Assembly: GCF_000142905.1 (NCBI RefSeq)
Contig: NW_013657647.1
Coordinates: forward strand, 90,957-154,956
Origin: Thecamonas trahens ATCC 50062
Taxonomy: Eukaryota > Apusozoa > Apusomonadida > Apusomonadidae
Reading direction: 5' to 3'
DNA: 64,000 nucleotides
This document shows, piece after piece, positions 1 through 10,600 of the stretch (position 1 is the first letter of the stretch; every line of letters begins with the position of its first letter). Made by a program: the position numbers and the translations under genes. The notes beneath the pieces were generated by a model. It had not been told where the DNA came from and searched no databases. It was given only the letters and a program-made list of their open reading frames with translations.

Positions 1-120
1 CCATAATCTCTCGGCTTGGTTGCCTCGTAGTAGCTCCCAGGCTTTATCGCCGCCCTGGCTGTGGCCGTAAGTGTGTCGTCTCTCTGCGTCGCTCGCCCGC
101 TCTCGCCGGCTTGCCGTCTC

Positions 121-1427
121 TCACTCGTCGTCGGCGGCGGCAGCGTCGTTGGCATCGACATTGGCATCCATACCACCAGCGAGGAGCAACGTTGACCAGC
201 CATCTGACTCGTTGGGTACATTGAGCATGTGAGGCAAGTCAGACGCGTCAAGATCGGAGACCGCCACGTCTTCGGAGATCATGCTCCACTCGCACCCGCC
301 GTCGTCGGTCTCCGACTCGATGCCCAAGCCCGACCGAGAGAGCGACCACCCCGAGTCTGTAATCGACGAGGCATCGGACGAGCACACGCTTTCAAGCAGG
401 TCGTCGTCAGAGTCTGTGTCGGCGAGCTGGGCCCGAAGATGGGCAAGCTCGGCGCGCTGCGCCTCAAGCGCCGCGCGCTGCGCCGCAACCACCTGCTCGA
501 GACTCGTGATCTCCGCCCTCCGTGCCGCCTGGCTGCCCTCGTACTCGATGCACTGCAGCGCAGTGTCTCGCTTGGCCTGCGCCCGAATGGTGCGGGCGTC
601 GGCCTCGGCTCGCTTGCGGATCTCGTCCGCCATCGCTTCGGCCGCCGCCAGCCGCGTCTTCTCGGCAGCCTCAATCTCCAGCCAGCGGGCCCCGATCCTG
701 GCTTCATCCTCCTCCAGCGACGCAATGCGCGCTGCCAGCTGCCGGTTGTCGGGCACCGTGTTCCTTGCGCGGTCGATCGCCGACAGCTCGGCCTTGCGAC
801 GCTGCTCAAAGGCGATGCGGTCGCGGTTTAGTTGGTCAGCCTTGGCCGCCAGCTCTGCTGCTGTGGTCTGCACCGCCTCGGCCGCAGCGCTTGACTCCAG
901 CTCGGTGGTCAGCTGCACGATCCGGGCTTGGAGCGACTTGACATGTTCGCGACATGCCTCTGCAGCTTGCTCGGCGTCGAGCACCGCCTCAAGCTTCGCC
1001 TCGAGCTCCTTGATGCGGGCCGCACTTGCCATCTCAGCTTCTGCCGCCTCCTTTCGGTGCTTTTCAAGCTCAGCTGCGAGTCGGACCTTCGAGTAGCGGG
1101 GAAGGAGCAACGGGGCAGCGGGTTGGGCGGCGGTGAGAGAACAGCGATGTTGATGACGCCGTTGCCGACGACATAGTTCAGGTGGTCAAGATCGAGCTGC
1201 GACTCGAGCAGCCGGATCTCTCCCGACTTGTTGTGGGTGGTCAGTACATACTTGGCATCACGAAGCTTAGCGAACCGGTTCCTGGCGAGGTCGTGCAAAG
1301 CCTCAAAGGTCAGGTTCGGAAGCCACTTTTGGGCGACCCTGCCGTCGAAGGAGAGCTTGACGCCAGTGGCGCGCGCCTCCGGCGGCACCATATCCGAGCT
1401 CTCAGGGGCAGGCATCGATGCAGACAT
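121..1427 (-). CDS. Coiled-coil protein with ubiquitin-like/PB1-like N-terminus, two exons
   Basis: Spliced gene of about 416 residues. Exon 1 is 1143-1427 (start MSASMPAPE) and exon 2 is 121-1086. They join in phase 0 across a 56-nt candidate intron (1087-1142, GTTCTC...CGAAG). Without splicing the two frames do not connect. Residues 20-95 form a compact alpha/beta segment (VKLSFDGRV, then LDLDHLNYVVGNGVINIA) resembling PB1 or another ubiquitin-like fold. Residues about 96-318 are a long Ala/Glu/Arg-rich coiled coil. The last 100 residues are acidic and Ser-rich. Such a layout suits an oligomeric scaffold, but no specific family is recognised. It lies downstream of the dioxygenase on the same strand. 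The donor is weak, so the exact junction is less certain than the existence of two coding blocks. Confidence 0.6.
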
Positions 1428-1567
1428 GTTGTTAGGTGGTGGTTTATCTTGTGTCGACGGTTGCTCGATGATGTGCGGGAGGAGTGGTGCCGAGGCGCGC
1501 AGTCGAAGCGGGCGTCGCACTCGCGAAAAGCCGATGCCGCCGCCGCAAACGTCACACTTATTGCCGA

Positions 1568-2650
1568 CTACGACCGACGGAACAAGTATGACGCCATCGA
1601 GCCGGCAGACCGGCCCATGTTCCACACATAGTCTTGGATCCTCTCCGCCGGGATGTAGCCGGCGGCGCCGGCAACGACGTGGACCGGAAGCAGATGCTCT
1701 TCGCGGATGTGGGCGCGGCGGGCAAACGGCGCAGACTCCCAATCGATGAGCGCGGCCTTGCGATGGTCGGCGGAGGCGCACTCGTCGCTCAGGGTGGTGG
1801 TAAGCCAGCCTTCAAAGGCCTCGGTCTGGGCCTTCTTCGACGATCCGTGGGTGACAAAGCCGGAGCCGACAATGAGGACGCCCTCGTCGGCCAGCGGCGC
1901 CAGCGCCTCGCCAAGCTCAAGGTGGGCCTCGGCGTCGAGGGAGCCCAGGAGCGAGACTTGGACAACTGGCAGCTCGGCCTCTGGCAGCATGAGCTTGAGA
2001 GGGACAAAGACGCCATGATCCAGGCCGCGATCGGAAACTGCTTCGCCGGCGAGGCCATGGGCGTCGAGCAGGTCGAGGATTCGGTCGGCAAGGGCCGGAT
2101 CACCTGGCGCCGGGTAGGTCAGCTGGTATGTGTGGGGTGGGAAGCCTGAGTAGTCGAAGAGCAGCGAGTTTGGGCCGTCAACGCGGTAGACACCAACGGT
2201 ATTGGCCTTGTGCTCCCAGTGGGCCGAAACGACTACCACAGCCTTGATGGCCGCCCGCTCGTCATCAGTGTAGTACTCGTCCATGAGACCCTGGAACCAT
2301 CTGGCCACCGCTGATCCCCTACCCATGCCCTTCATCATTCCCGTATCCTCCATGAAGAAGCACGGGCCTCCGCCATGGCCCACAAACACCGGCGGAATGG
2401 TGATCGCATTGCCTATCTCACCTGCCATCGCTATCGTTCGTGTCGTCCGACTCGTCGTCGTCGTCGCCGTCGTCGTCGTCGCTGTTGCGGATAATCTCAC
2501 AGCCACGGCCAAGGCTACTACGGCGAGGAAATTGAACAGAAGAAAGTTGCGCAACGTGCTGATGGTTGTGTCTTGTGAGTAGTGTGCCTTCTTTGCAGCA
2601 AGCGCAACCGCCGACTCGTCGTCAGCTTTTGGCCTCCCTGGCTTTGTCAT
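1568..2650 (-). CDS. LigB-type extradiol dioxygenase (DODA-like), with N-terminal hydrophobic segment
   Basis: About 360 residues from the start MTKPGRP. The family is the class III extradiol ring-cleavage dioxygenases that includes plant 4,5-DOPA dioxygenase: non-haem iron enzymes opening catechol rings. Family histidines are visible: GHGGG (about H92), SAHWEH (H144), GLDHGVFVPL (H212) and GSGFVTHG (H268). The core from about residue 80 matches the usual length of about 260. It is preceded by a hydrophobic stretch (about 36-53) and a Thr/Arg run, suggesting a signal anchor or organelle signal. A shorter start at MAGEIG (about residue 75) would give a soluble enzyme. The open frame continues upstream through a (CT)n tract into Ser-Leu repeats, which I treat as non-coding. 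Substrate unknown. Confidence 0.8.
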   Translation of the reverse strand: MTKPGRPKADDESAVALAAKKAHYSQDTTISTLRNFLLFNFLAVVALAVAVRLSATATTTTATTTTSRTTRTIAMAGEIGNAITIPPVFVGHGGGPCFFMEDTGMMKGMGRGSAVARWFQGLMDEYYTDDERAAIKAVVVVSAHWEHKANTVGVYRVDGPNSLLFDYSGFPPHTYQLTYPAPGDPALADRILDLLDAHGLAGEAVSDRGLDHGVFVPLKLMLPEAELPVVQVSLLGSLDAEAHLELGEALAPLADEGVLIVGSGFVTHGSSKKAQTEAFEGWLTTTLSDECASADHRKAALIDWESAPFARRAHIREEHLLPVHVVAGAAGYIPAERIQDYVWNMGRSAGSMASYLFRRS

Positions 2651-3155
<505 letters not shown>

Positions 3156-3255
3156 NNNNNNNNNNNNNNNNNNNNNNNNNNNNNNNNNNNNNNNNNNNNN
3201 NNNNNNNNNNNNNNNNNNNNNNNNNNNNNNNNNNNNNNNNNNNNNNNNNNNNNNN
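3156..3255. other. Assembly gap, 100 N
   Basis: One hundred Ns, the conventional size for a gap of unknown or nominal length. The true distance between the dioxygenase promoter and the ENO4-like gene is therefore unknown. Confidence 0.99.
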
Positions 3256-3388
3256 AACCCCACCAACCAACCACTTACCCGCCAACCAGAGCACAGCCAT
3301 TACAGTCACCCCACTACCCCACCACCACCACCACCACCCACCCACCACCCACCACCCACCAGCCACCAGCCACCACCACTCCCTCACC

Positions 3389-6346
3389 ATGGACAACAAA
3401 CAGATAGAACAGGGGCAGGGCATTAGCCAGTACCTCCATCAACACCAAGTCGGGGAGAAGCTCTCGGAGGCTGTCAACGACATGGTTGCCTCTCTCCCTC
3501 CGGACCCCTTTGCCTGCCTCGGCCGTCACCTCATCGCCACCTTTCCCTCATCGCTCACCATCCATACTCTCTGCCTTACTTCTTCATTGTCGCCCTCTAC
3601 TTGCTCGCCATTCTTGCTCCATCCCTGTCGCATCTCGCTCCTTCCTACCTCGGCTATGGCCCTCGCCAACGATGCCCAAGTCGCCGCGGCTGCTGCAGGC
3701 CTCTCCCTCATCGCTTCGGCTTCTCCCACTGCGCCTCGTCTGCTCATGGACATGGTCATTCCGCTGCTAAAGGCTGCTGCTGCCGCGGCTCTGGACAACG
3801 AGCTCGGCTCTCCTCACCGCCAAGAGCCGTCTCATCGTCACAGCTTGCCCTCGCACCACGGTCTCAACTCGTCGGCATCGGGTCATTCCTCTGTCCGCGC
3901 TTCAGGTGCAAGGGGCGCGAGCGGTGGCACATCGCAGCGCGGGAAGCGCGAGTCTGGAGCTGGTGGTGGCGGGGCTGACCGCAGTCTCTCATCGGCAAGG
4001 AGCAAGCGCGACTCGTCGGCCACAGAGTCTACCGATGACCGCCTCTTTGGCGGCGTTGCTGGAAGCATCTCGTTGGAGCAGGTGGCGACAGTCTCACTCG
4101 ATGCGGCAGTCGCTGCTCTCCTTGCCTCGCCCGAGGTTGCCCGCCTTGGCATTTTCCTTGCGCCGCAGGACCGCCGGATGATCCACACCCTTGGCTCCTC
4201 GCTGGCAGAGCTTGTCGCCAGCCACGTGGCCGACATCCATGCCGAGCTCGCGCAGGAGGACGCCGTCGCTCGCGCCGCCGCTGCCGCCTCCTTGTCGGGC
4301 GCGCCGGCGCGCTCGCCGCGCTCGCCGCACAACTCCTCGCCCAAGTCGGGCAAGTCGGGCAAGTCGGCCCGTCCATCACCATCCCGCTCCTCTGCCCGCA
4401 AGCGTCAAGACAAGCGCCGCTCCGACGCCCCGAGGCCTGCCGCTGCGCCTGCCGCCGACCACGACGCTCATGATGCTGCGCCTCGCCCACCAGCTCCTAC
4501 CGTCTCACCTGAGCGCCTGGCAGCCGCTGTTGATGCCATCGTTGACGAGCTGCTGGGCCCGGCTTGTCGCCCGCTGGGGCTTCTTCAGTTTGACGGCCTT
4601 GACGACGCGGTCGCCACTGTCGAGACTGCACTCCGCGGTGCCGACCTGCACCTCGAGGCCGTTGACCTCAAGCTCCTCTCACTCGCCGCCAAGCCGCAAG
4701 CATGGCAAGTCGGCTCGTGGCCCATCGAGCCCATGCCCGAGCGCCCTGGCGCAGCATCGCCCGACTCGGACGGCGCGCAACAGAGCCCGGAACAGTGGGA
4801 GGCTACTCACGTTCCGCAGCCAGAGCCGACCACAGGCGTCCCGCCTGCTGTCACGGCTGCTGTATCGCTCGCGGTCCTTCGCGCCTGTATGCGCGCGGCG
4901 CCGCAGCCTGTCCCGCGACTTCCGGGCCTGCCGTACCTCGACTGGCTCGCCGCCCGCTTCTCCACCACCGCCCGCGTTCCCATTCCGGTCATCCCGCTCG
5001 TCTCCGCTGGCCTCACCACTGGCGCCAAGTTCCGACAGCGGCGAGTCTGGCTTGTCCCGCGCACACCCAAAGCCAATCTACTCTCTGTCGTGCCCGACGT
5101 CTATGCTGCCTTTGGCGCCGCGCTCGCCGACCGCATGGGCGCCGCCTTTGGCATCGCATCGCCCGCCAACGGCTACCTTCCCGCCAAGCTCGACTCTCTC
5201 GATGGCGTCGTCTCGCTCCTCGATGAGGCTGCAGTGGCCGTTGCGAGTCCGCCTGTCCGCGCACCTCCGCGTCCGGGCCCGGCCCTCAAGCTCTGGGTCG
5301 AGGCCGAGCCCGATGCCGCCTACATTGCCCGCATCCGGCGCTACGACGTCTCCGGTGCTGCGTCCTGTGGCCTGCTCCCGACTGGGGTTGGCTCGAACTC
5401 GTCGTCGTCCAAGACGCAGCTCCGCTCGGCCGCTGACCTGCTCAGCGTTTACAAGTCCAAGGTCCTCAACACGGACGCCGTCACTGGTATCATCCAGCCG
5501 TTTGCTACCGCCGACGACGACGGCTATGCGCTCACGGCGGCGGACCCTGGGTTCTGCGTCGCGGTCTCGACCGCGCCCGGAGCCGCGACGTCGCCGGCAT
5601 CGGCCACAAGCATGTCACCGCGATTTGCTGACGACGACCATGCCCTTGTTCGTGTCCGCAGCAGCGGCGGGACTTCAAGCAACGCGTCAGTCGCCTCTAA
5701 CCGCTCCACAAGCGGTTCGCGTCGGCGCCGCAAGCCCAGCAGTCGCGCTGTCGGCCACGACGAGCCGGCCTCGCCCAGGTCTCCGGTCACTCCAACCTCG
5801 CCTATGTCGTCCAAGAGCCGTCGCTCGCGGCGTGCCCGCAAGTCGGCTGCCGCCAGCATCGTCGACGGCGCCCCGCCGCCCAAAATTAGCGCCCCGCCGC
5901 CGCTCTCCAACCTCGCCCGCGACGCCAAGGCCCAGACAGGCACCGCGCCCGACGAGCCGGCGGCGCTCTTTGGCCGATCCACAAAGCACCCGCGCAATCG
6001 CAGGCACGTTGTTGCACCAAGCCACGCCACCGCAGGCACCAACTGGTCGCAGCCGGAGCACCAGGTCCAAGTCGCCAACAAGTACTCGGTCGTCACCCTT
6101 ACGCTCGCGTCGTGCGCAACAGTCTCGGCACTCATGCGGACCGTCGCTGAGCTGCACGAGCGCGGCCGGTCGGTGGCTCTCGACCTCGGCCCGGACCAGA
6201 TCGCCAGCGGCAATGGGCCCGAGTTGATGGAGCTTGCCGCCGCCGCAGGTGTCGACTACGTCGTCCTCGGTGCGCTCTCGGACCCTCATGCTGCCGCAGC
6301 CTACGCCCGCCTCCTCGATATCGCCACCGCTGCTGACGCCATGTAG
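3389..6346 (+). CDS. ENO4-like pseudo-enolase with DPY-30/RIIa-like N-terminal dimerisation motif
   Basis: 985 residues, longer than the roughly 630 of animal ENO4. Residues about 13-50 (QYLHQHQVGEKLSEAVNDM and PPDPFACLGRHL) look like the docking helix pair at the start of ENO4 and DPY-30/RIIa proteins. Enolase-like blocks follow: AVSLAVLRACM (about 493), a barrel segment SLVPDVYAAFG-type (about 565-580), a degenerate IIQPFATADDDG where enolases have an acidic metal site, and a C-terminal block VVLGALSDPHAAAAYARLL matching the enolase end RGERxxKYNxLL with its basic residues lost. Long Ser/Arg/Ala-rich inserts separate the blocks. ENO4 is a sperm-tail protein, so a flagellar scaffold role is inferred. 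Catalysis is unlikely. The pyrimidine-rich stretch 3535-3655 could hide an intron. Confidence 0.7.
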   Translation: MDNKQIEQGQGISQYLHQHQVGEKLSEAVNDMVASLPPDPFACLGRHLIATFPSSLTIHTLCLTSSLSPSTCSPFLLHPCRISLLPTSAMALANDAQVAAAAAGLSLIASASPTAPRLLMDMVIPLLKAAAAAALDNELGSPHRQEPSHRHSLPSHHGLNSSASGHSSVRASGARGASGGTSQRGKRESGAGGGGADRSLSSARSKRDSSATESTDDRLFGGVAGSISLEQVATVSLDAAVAALLASPEVARLGIFLAPQDRRMIHTLGSSLAELVASHVADIHAELAQEDAVARAAAAASLSGAPARSPRSPHNSSPKSGKSGKSARPSPSRSSARKRQDKRRSDAPRPAAAPAADHDAHDAAPRPPAPTVSPERLAAAVDAIVDELLGPACRPLGLLQFDGLDDAVATVETALRGADLHLEAVDLKLLSLAAKPQAWQVGSWPIEPMPERPGAASPDSDGAQQSPEQWEATHVPQPEPTTGVPPAVTAAVSLAVLRACMRAAPQPVPRLPGLPYLDWLAARFSTTARVPIPVIPLVSAGLTTGAKFRQRRVWLVPRTPKANLLSVVPDVYAAFGAALADRMGAAFGIASPANGYLPAKLDSLDGVVSLLDEAAVAVASPPVRAPPRPGPALKLWVEAEPDAAYIARIRRYDVSGAASCGLLPTGVGSNSSSSKTQLRSAADLLSVYKSKVLNTDAVTGIIQPFATADDDGYALTAADPGFCVAVSTAPGAATSPASATSMSPRFADDDHALVRVRSSGGTSSNASVASNRSTSGSRRRRKPSSRAVGHDEPASPRSPVTPTSPMSSKSRRSRRARKSAAASIVDGAPPPKISAPPPLSNLARDAKAQTGTAPDEPAALFGRSTKHPRNRRHVVAPSHATAGTNWSQPEHQVQVANKYSVVTLTLASCATVSALMRTVAELHERGRSVALDLGPDQIASGNGPELMELAAAAGVDYVVLGALSDPHAAAAYARLLDIATAADAM

Positions 6347-6360
6347 CTGAGCAGCGAGAC

Positions 6361-7422
6361 TCACAGCGGCACCGCCGGCCGCACCCGCCCCGGATCGTCG
6401 CCCACACCAAACACAAACAGCGAGTCGTCCCACCCGGCAGTCGCCAGCACATTGTCCAGAAAGAGCGACCAGTCGAGCCCAACCACAAACTCGCTATGAT
6501 GCTCCAGCCGCTGCAGAATGGTCGCCGTGCCCGTCGCCGCCACGCTTGACAAGTCCCACACCATGGCCGCCATGTCGTAGCCGGCCGACGCCAGCAAGTG
6601 CTCCGAGAACGGCGAAAAGAGGACCCGCCGGACTGCCAGCGAGTGGCCCTCCAGCACCGCGGTCGGCGCCCGCGGAGCCCGCACGTCCCACAGCGCGATG
6701 CTGGTGTCCACAGAGCCCGTCACCATCACATGCTCCGCGTACTTGTTAAAGTCGCACGAGAGAACTTCAAAGTCGTGTGCCGGCAGCGTCAGCACCGCTC
6801 CGCCCGGCGTCTTGGTGTCAAACAGCCGCAGCGTTGCATCACCCGAGCATCCAGCTAAAAGCGTGGGCGAGTGCGGCGCCCACGCCGCTGTGTACACACA
6901 GTACTTAAAGTCGGTGTAGCTCAATATCGGCGCCGCCGCATTCGGGTCCCACACCCGCAGCGTAGCGTCCCACGATCCCGACGCAAAGCAAGTCTTGCTC
7001 AGCGGCGACCACGCCACAGACGCCACCTCAGCCTCGTGCCCGGTCCATCCCGCTAGCGGCGTCGTCTCCGCCCCCGGTCGGCCATCCATCATCAGCTCGC
7101 TCTCGCCAGCACCAGCGCCGCCAGCAAACACATCATACAGCCGCAGCATGCCATCAGCACCAGCGGTGAGAACATGGCCATGACAAGCTTCTGACCACGC
7201 CAGATCGTAAATGCCATCCTTTGTCTGCAGCGGCAGTCCGATCGGCATCAAACTGCCTGAAGCCGGATCGTAGCGAAAAAACACAGCACTGCCTTGCCCG
7301 ACAATGCCAAAGTGCTGTGCCGTGGCCACACCCACCAATTCGCCGTCATACGGCGAGAAGGCCACCGAGTGGCCAGCAAACGGAAGCCTAGCATATGCTG
7401 CTGCTGCACCTCCTGCCGCCAT
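6361..7422 (-). CDS. PEX7: Peroxin-7, PTS2 import receptor (WD40 propeller)
   Basis: 353 residues, close to the 320-330 usual for PEX7. PEX7 binds the N-terminal PTS2 nonapeptide of matrix proteins in the cytosol and delivers them to the peroxisome with PEX5L or PEX18/20-type co-receptors. Seven WD repeats are visible, with family-specific phrases: FSPYDGELVGVATAQHFGI at the start, GIYDLAWSEA, FASGSWDATLRVWDP, LPAHDFEVLSCDFNKY, MVTGSVDTSIALWDVR and LEHHSEFVVGLDWSLF. The start is the first Met with nothing conserved before it. It is tail-to-tail with the ENO4-like gene, with only 14 bases between stops. No PTS2 co-receptor is visible nearby. Confidence 0.9.
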   Translation of the reverse strand: MAAGGAAAAYARLPFAGHSVAFSPYDGELVGVATAQHFGIVGQGSAVFFRYDPASGSLMPIGLPLQTKDGIYDLAWSEACHGHVLTAGADGMLRLYDVFAGGAGAGESELMMDGRPGAETTPLAGWTGHEAEVASVAWSPLSKTCFASGSWDATLRVWDPNAAAPILSYTDFKYCVYTAAWAPHSPTLLAGCSGDATLRLFDTKTPGGAVLTLPAHDFEVLSCDFNKYAEHVMVTGSVDTSIALWDVRAPRAPTAVLEGHSLAVRRVLFSPFSEHLLASAGYDMAAMVWDLSSVAATGTATILQRLEHHSEFVVGLDWSLFLDNVLATAGWDDSLFVFGVGDDPGRVRPAVPL

Positions 7423-7649
7423 GACTATGATATAATATTGCTACGGCTATACTACTTCTCGTGCTCTGCTTGAATTGACTTCTTCCCCCTCTGCTCGCCC
7501 AGCTGCCCGAGTTGAGTATACCACCACCCTGACCCGTGCTGCGTCGCCTCGACCGACTCAACTCGCAAAGCCGATACAACCACACTCGCCCCCCTTCCTC
7601 AACCCAACTCACTCCCGATCGCCGCCTCTTCCACATGCCTTCTTTTCTA

Positions 7650-10600
7650 TCATTCGCTGGCTACACTCACCGACGGACCGGAACTCTCGACCACAGCATC
7701 GGCGTAGCGCTCGAGGGCCGCGACCGGGTTGACTGCCGCTGCAACCTTGGCACCAGCAGCGATACTGGCCTTGGCGCCGGCGGCGATCGGACGAGCCACG
7801 GCGACAGCTCCATCGGCGATGAGCCCGCCGGCGTCGGAAACGCCGCGCGAAGCCCTGATCGCCGCCGTCTCGCCAACATGTGCTGTCGTGACCAGCACAT
7901 CTTGACCTGTCCGCGCTACCGGCCGCAGCACGTCCGACGTGACGTGGCCAGCGCCGCGAGCCACGTCGGCCACGCCACGTCCAACAACTCGCGAGCCCTT
8001 GGCTACGCCACCCACAGCAACCTCGGTGGCATCGACAACAACCTCGCCCACAGGCCGCGCGACCCGAACAGCAACGTCTGCACCGGCCTCCACAGCGTCC
8101 GCAAACTGAGATCCGACCACCCGCGCCCCCGACGCCGTGGCGCCGCCCACCCTGCGACCGACGTCCGCCACTCCGCGTCCGACAGGACGCAGCGCACCCT
8201 GAACGCCGAGCCCAGCTCGCCGCGCCACGTAAGCCGTCTCGTCGCCGATCACCACCGCAGCACCGCCGACCACCCGCCCGGCCTTGCGCACCGTAGTCCC
8301 CGTCGCATGCGTGACAGGCGCAATCACCGCCCTATCGACCACCGCGCCGCCGCGGACCGCGACATGACTCACGCCCGAGCCGGCTCGCACCACCGCGCGT
8401 CCGCCTGCAAGCGCCACGCCTGGCACAACATGGGTGACCACGTCTGTCGCACCGCGACCGACAGGGCGCAGGACGGTGGACCCGGCATGGGCCGCTGATC
8501 GCGACACGTCGACAACTCCCCGCCCGACTGGCCGCGCCACAGCAGCTGCGCCGTCGACAATTGCCATTGACCCATCACCGACCACTCGAGTCGCTGTCCG
8601 GCCAGCAATCGCCGAGCCGCGAGCCACCAATGTACCGGCATCAACCGCAGTCCGGACCACAGGTCGTGCCACATCAGCCGCCACGTGCGTTACGGTCGAC
8701 GCCACGTCCTCCGCTACCCTCCCAATCGGGACCGCCACCACTCGCGCCGAGTGCACCGCTGCCGAAGCCGCATCTCGCGCCGCTCGACCGGTAACACGGC
8801 TGGCCTGGGCTGCCCCGCCCGCCACAGCTTCTGCTGCGTCTCGCGCCACCCGGCCAACAGGCACAGCCACGTGCTGAACCGAGGACCGCACCAGATCAGT
8901 CGTTCCGCGGCCGACGCCGCGCGCAGCCGCGCCGGCGGTGTCGGCCCCAGTTCGCGAGACCGCCAGCACGCCGCGCCGAACACCGCCAGCAACAGGCAAA
9001 GCTGCCGACGTCACCGAGGCTTCGGTGATGACTGCGACGTCTTGGATGGTCCGCATCACTGCGGCGGAAGCATCGTGGACGGCTCGATCAGTGGCGGCCG
9101 CAGCATCAGCCACGGCGCGTCCAACTGGACGTGCCACAGCACCCACCCCCAACCCGGTGGCCACGGCCGCAGCCACCGCTGTGCCACCAATAACAGCCGC
9201 AGTGTCGACAGTTCCGCGACCCATCACGCGCCCAGCATCGGCCACAGCGCGCACCGGCTTGCGCCCAGCATCGACCACCGTCCGGCCGACAGCGCCAGTC
9301 ACATCCTTGGAGACCCGGGCGACGGCCGTTGCCGTGTCGGCGACAGTCGCCGTAGCCACAGCTGTGGCGTCGACAGCCGCGCGGACTGGGGGGACAGTCA
9401 CCGCACGCACCAGACTCCTGGTATCGTGGACCACGTCCGAAATGACGTTTCCGGTCGCGCGGGTCGCGTCCACAACCGATCGGCCGACAGGCGTTGCCAC
9501 CCTACCGGCCAGAGCAGCTGAGCCGCGGACGACGTCGGCTGCACCCACAACCGCTGCGTCAAGCCCGGCGACCGTCGCCAAGCCCAGCGCCCGCGCAGCG
9601 TCCATGGCCTTGCGCTTGCCCCGAGCAAACGGCGAGATGACCGAGAGCAGCGCAGCAAGCACCGGCCGGTTGATGTTTCGCAGAGCATCGATGGTCCGGG
9701 CCCGGCGTGCGTCCTTCTCGCTGCGCCGCGCGTCTTCTGTCGCCTGGGCTGCAGCTTGCCGCTCGGCCCGGGCAGCCCGGCGCGCCACGCGGTGGCGCCG
9801 CCGCTCCTCACGAGCCGCCGCTGCCTGGCGTCTCGCCTCCCCATCAGCGGCAGCTCGATCACGCTTTCGAGCCTCCTTCACCTGCTCTCGCACCGTTGAT
9901 CGCAGCTGCGCGTACTCGGACTTGGCCGCCGTCGCCGCTGCATCGGCCTGAGCGCGGGCCTCGGCCCGCTGCGCTGCGGCTTCTGCTCGTCGTGCTGCCT
10001 TGCGCGAGTCAGCAGCGGCTCGAGAAGTCCTCAATAATCCCGGTCGGTTCTCAGCCGCCTCGGCTCGCCGCTCGTCCGCAGCTTTGCGAGTCGCCTGCCG
10101 CGCCGTATCGGCCGAAGCCCGTGCCGCCGCTGCCGCCGCCCACCGTGCATCGCGCTCTTCACGACGCTGCTGCTTCGTCGCAGCCCTGTTGCGCTCGCGC
10201 TGTGTGTCGGCAGCGGCCCGCGTTTCGGCCTTGGAAGCCTTGGCCGCCGCCCGCTCCTCGCGCAGCGCAGCCTTGGCAGCAGGGCGCTCTACAGTGCGCT
10301 CGTTCCGGACAGCCTCCTTTCGCTCCGCAGCAGCCGCCAGAGCGGCGGCGCGGGCAGCAGCATCAGCTTCATCGGCGGCGGACCGGGCCGCCGCGCGCTC
10401 GGCCGCGCGCTCGGTATCGGCAGCAGCGCGAGCAGCGCGACGCTCAGCTGTGCTCGCCGCTGCGGCGTCGTCAGCAGCCATTCTCGCTTCGGCACGCGCA
10501 GTTTTGGCTGCAGCACGGGCGGCAGCAGCTTCGGCGTCGGCCGCAGCACGCTCGGCCGCCATGGCTTCGTGCGCCTCGCGGCGTGCAGCAGCATATGCTT

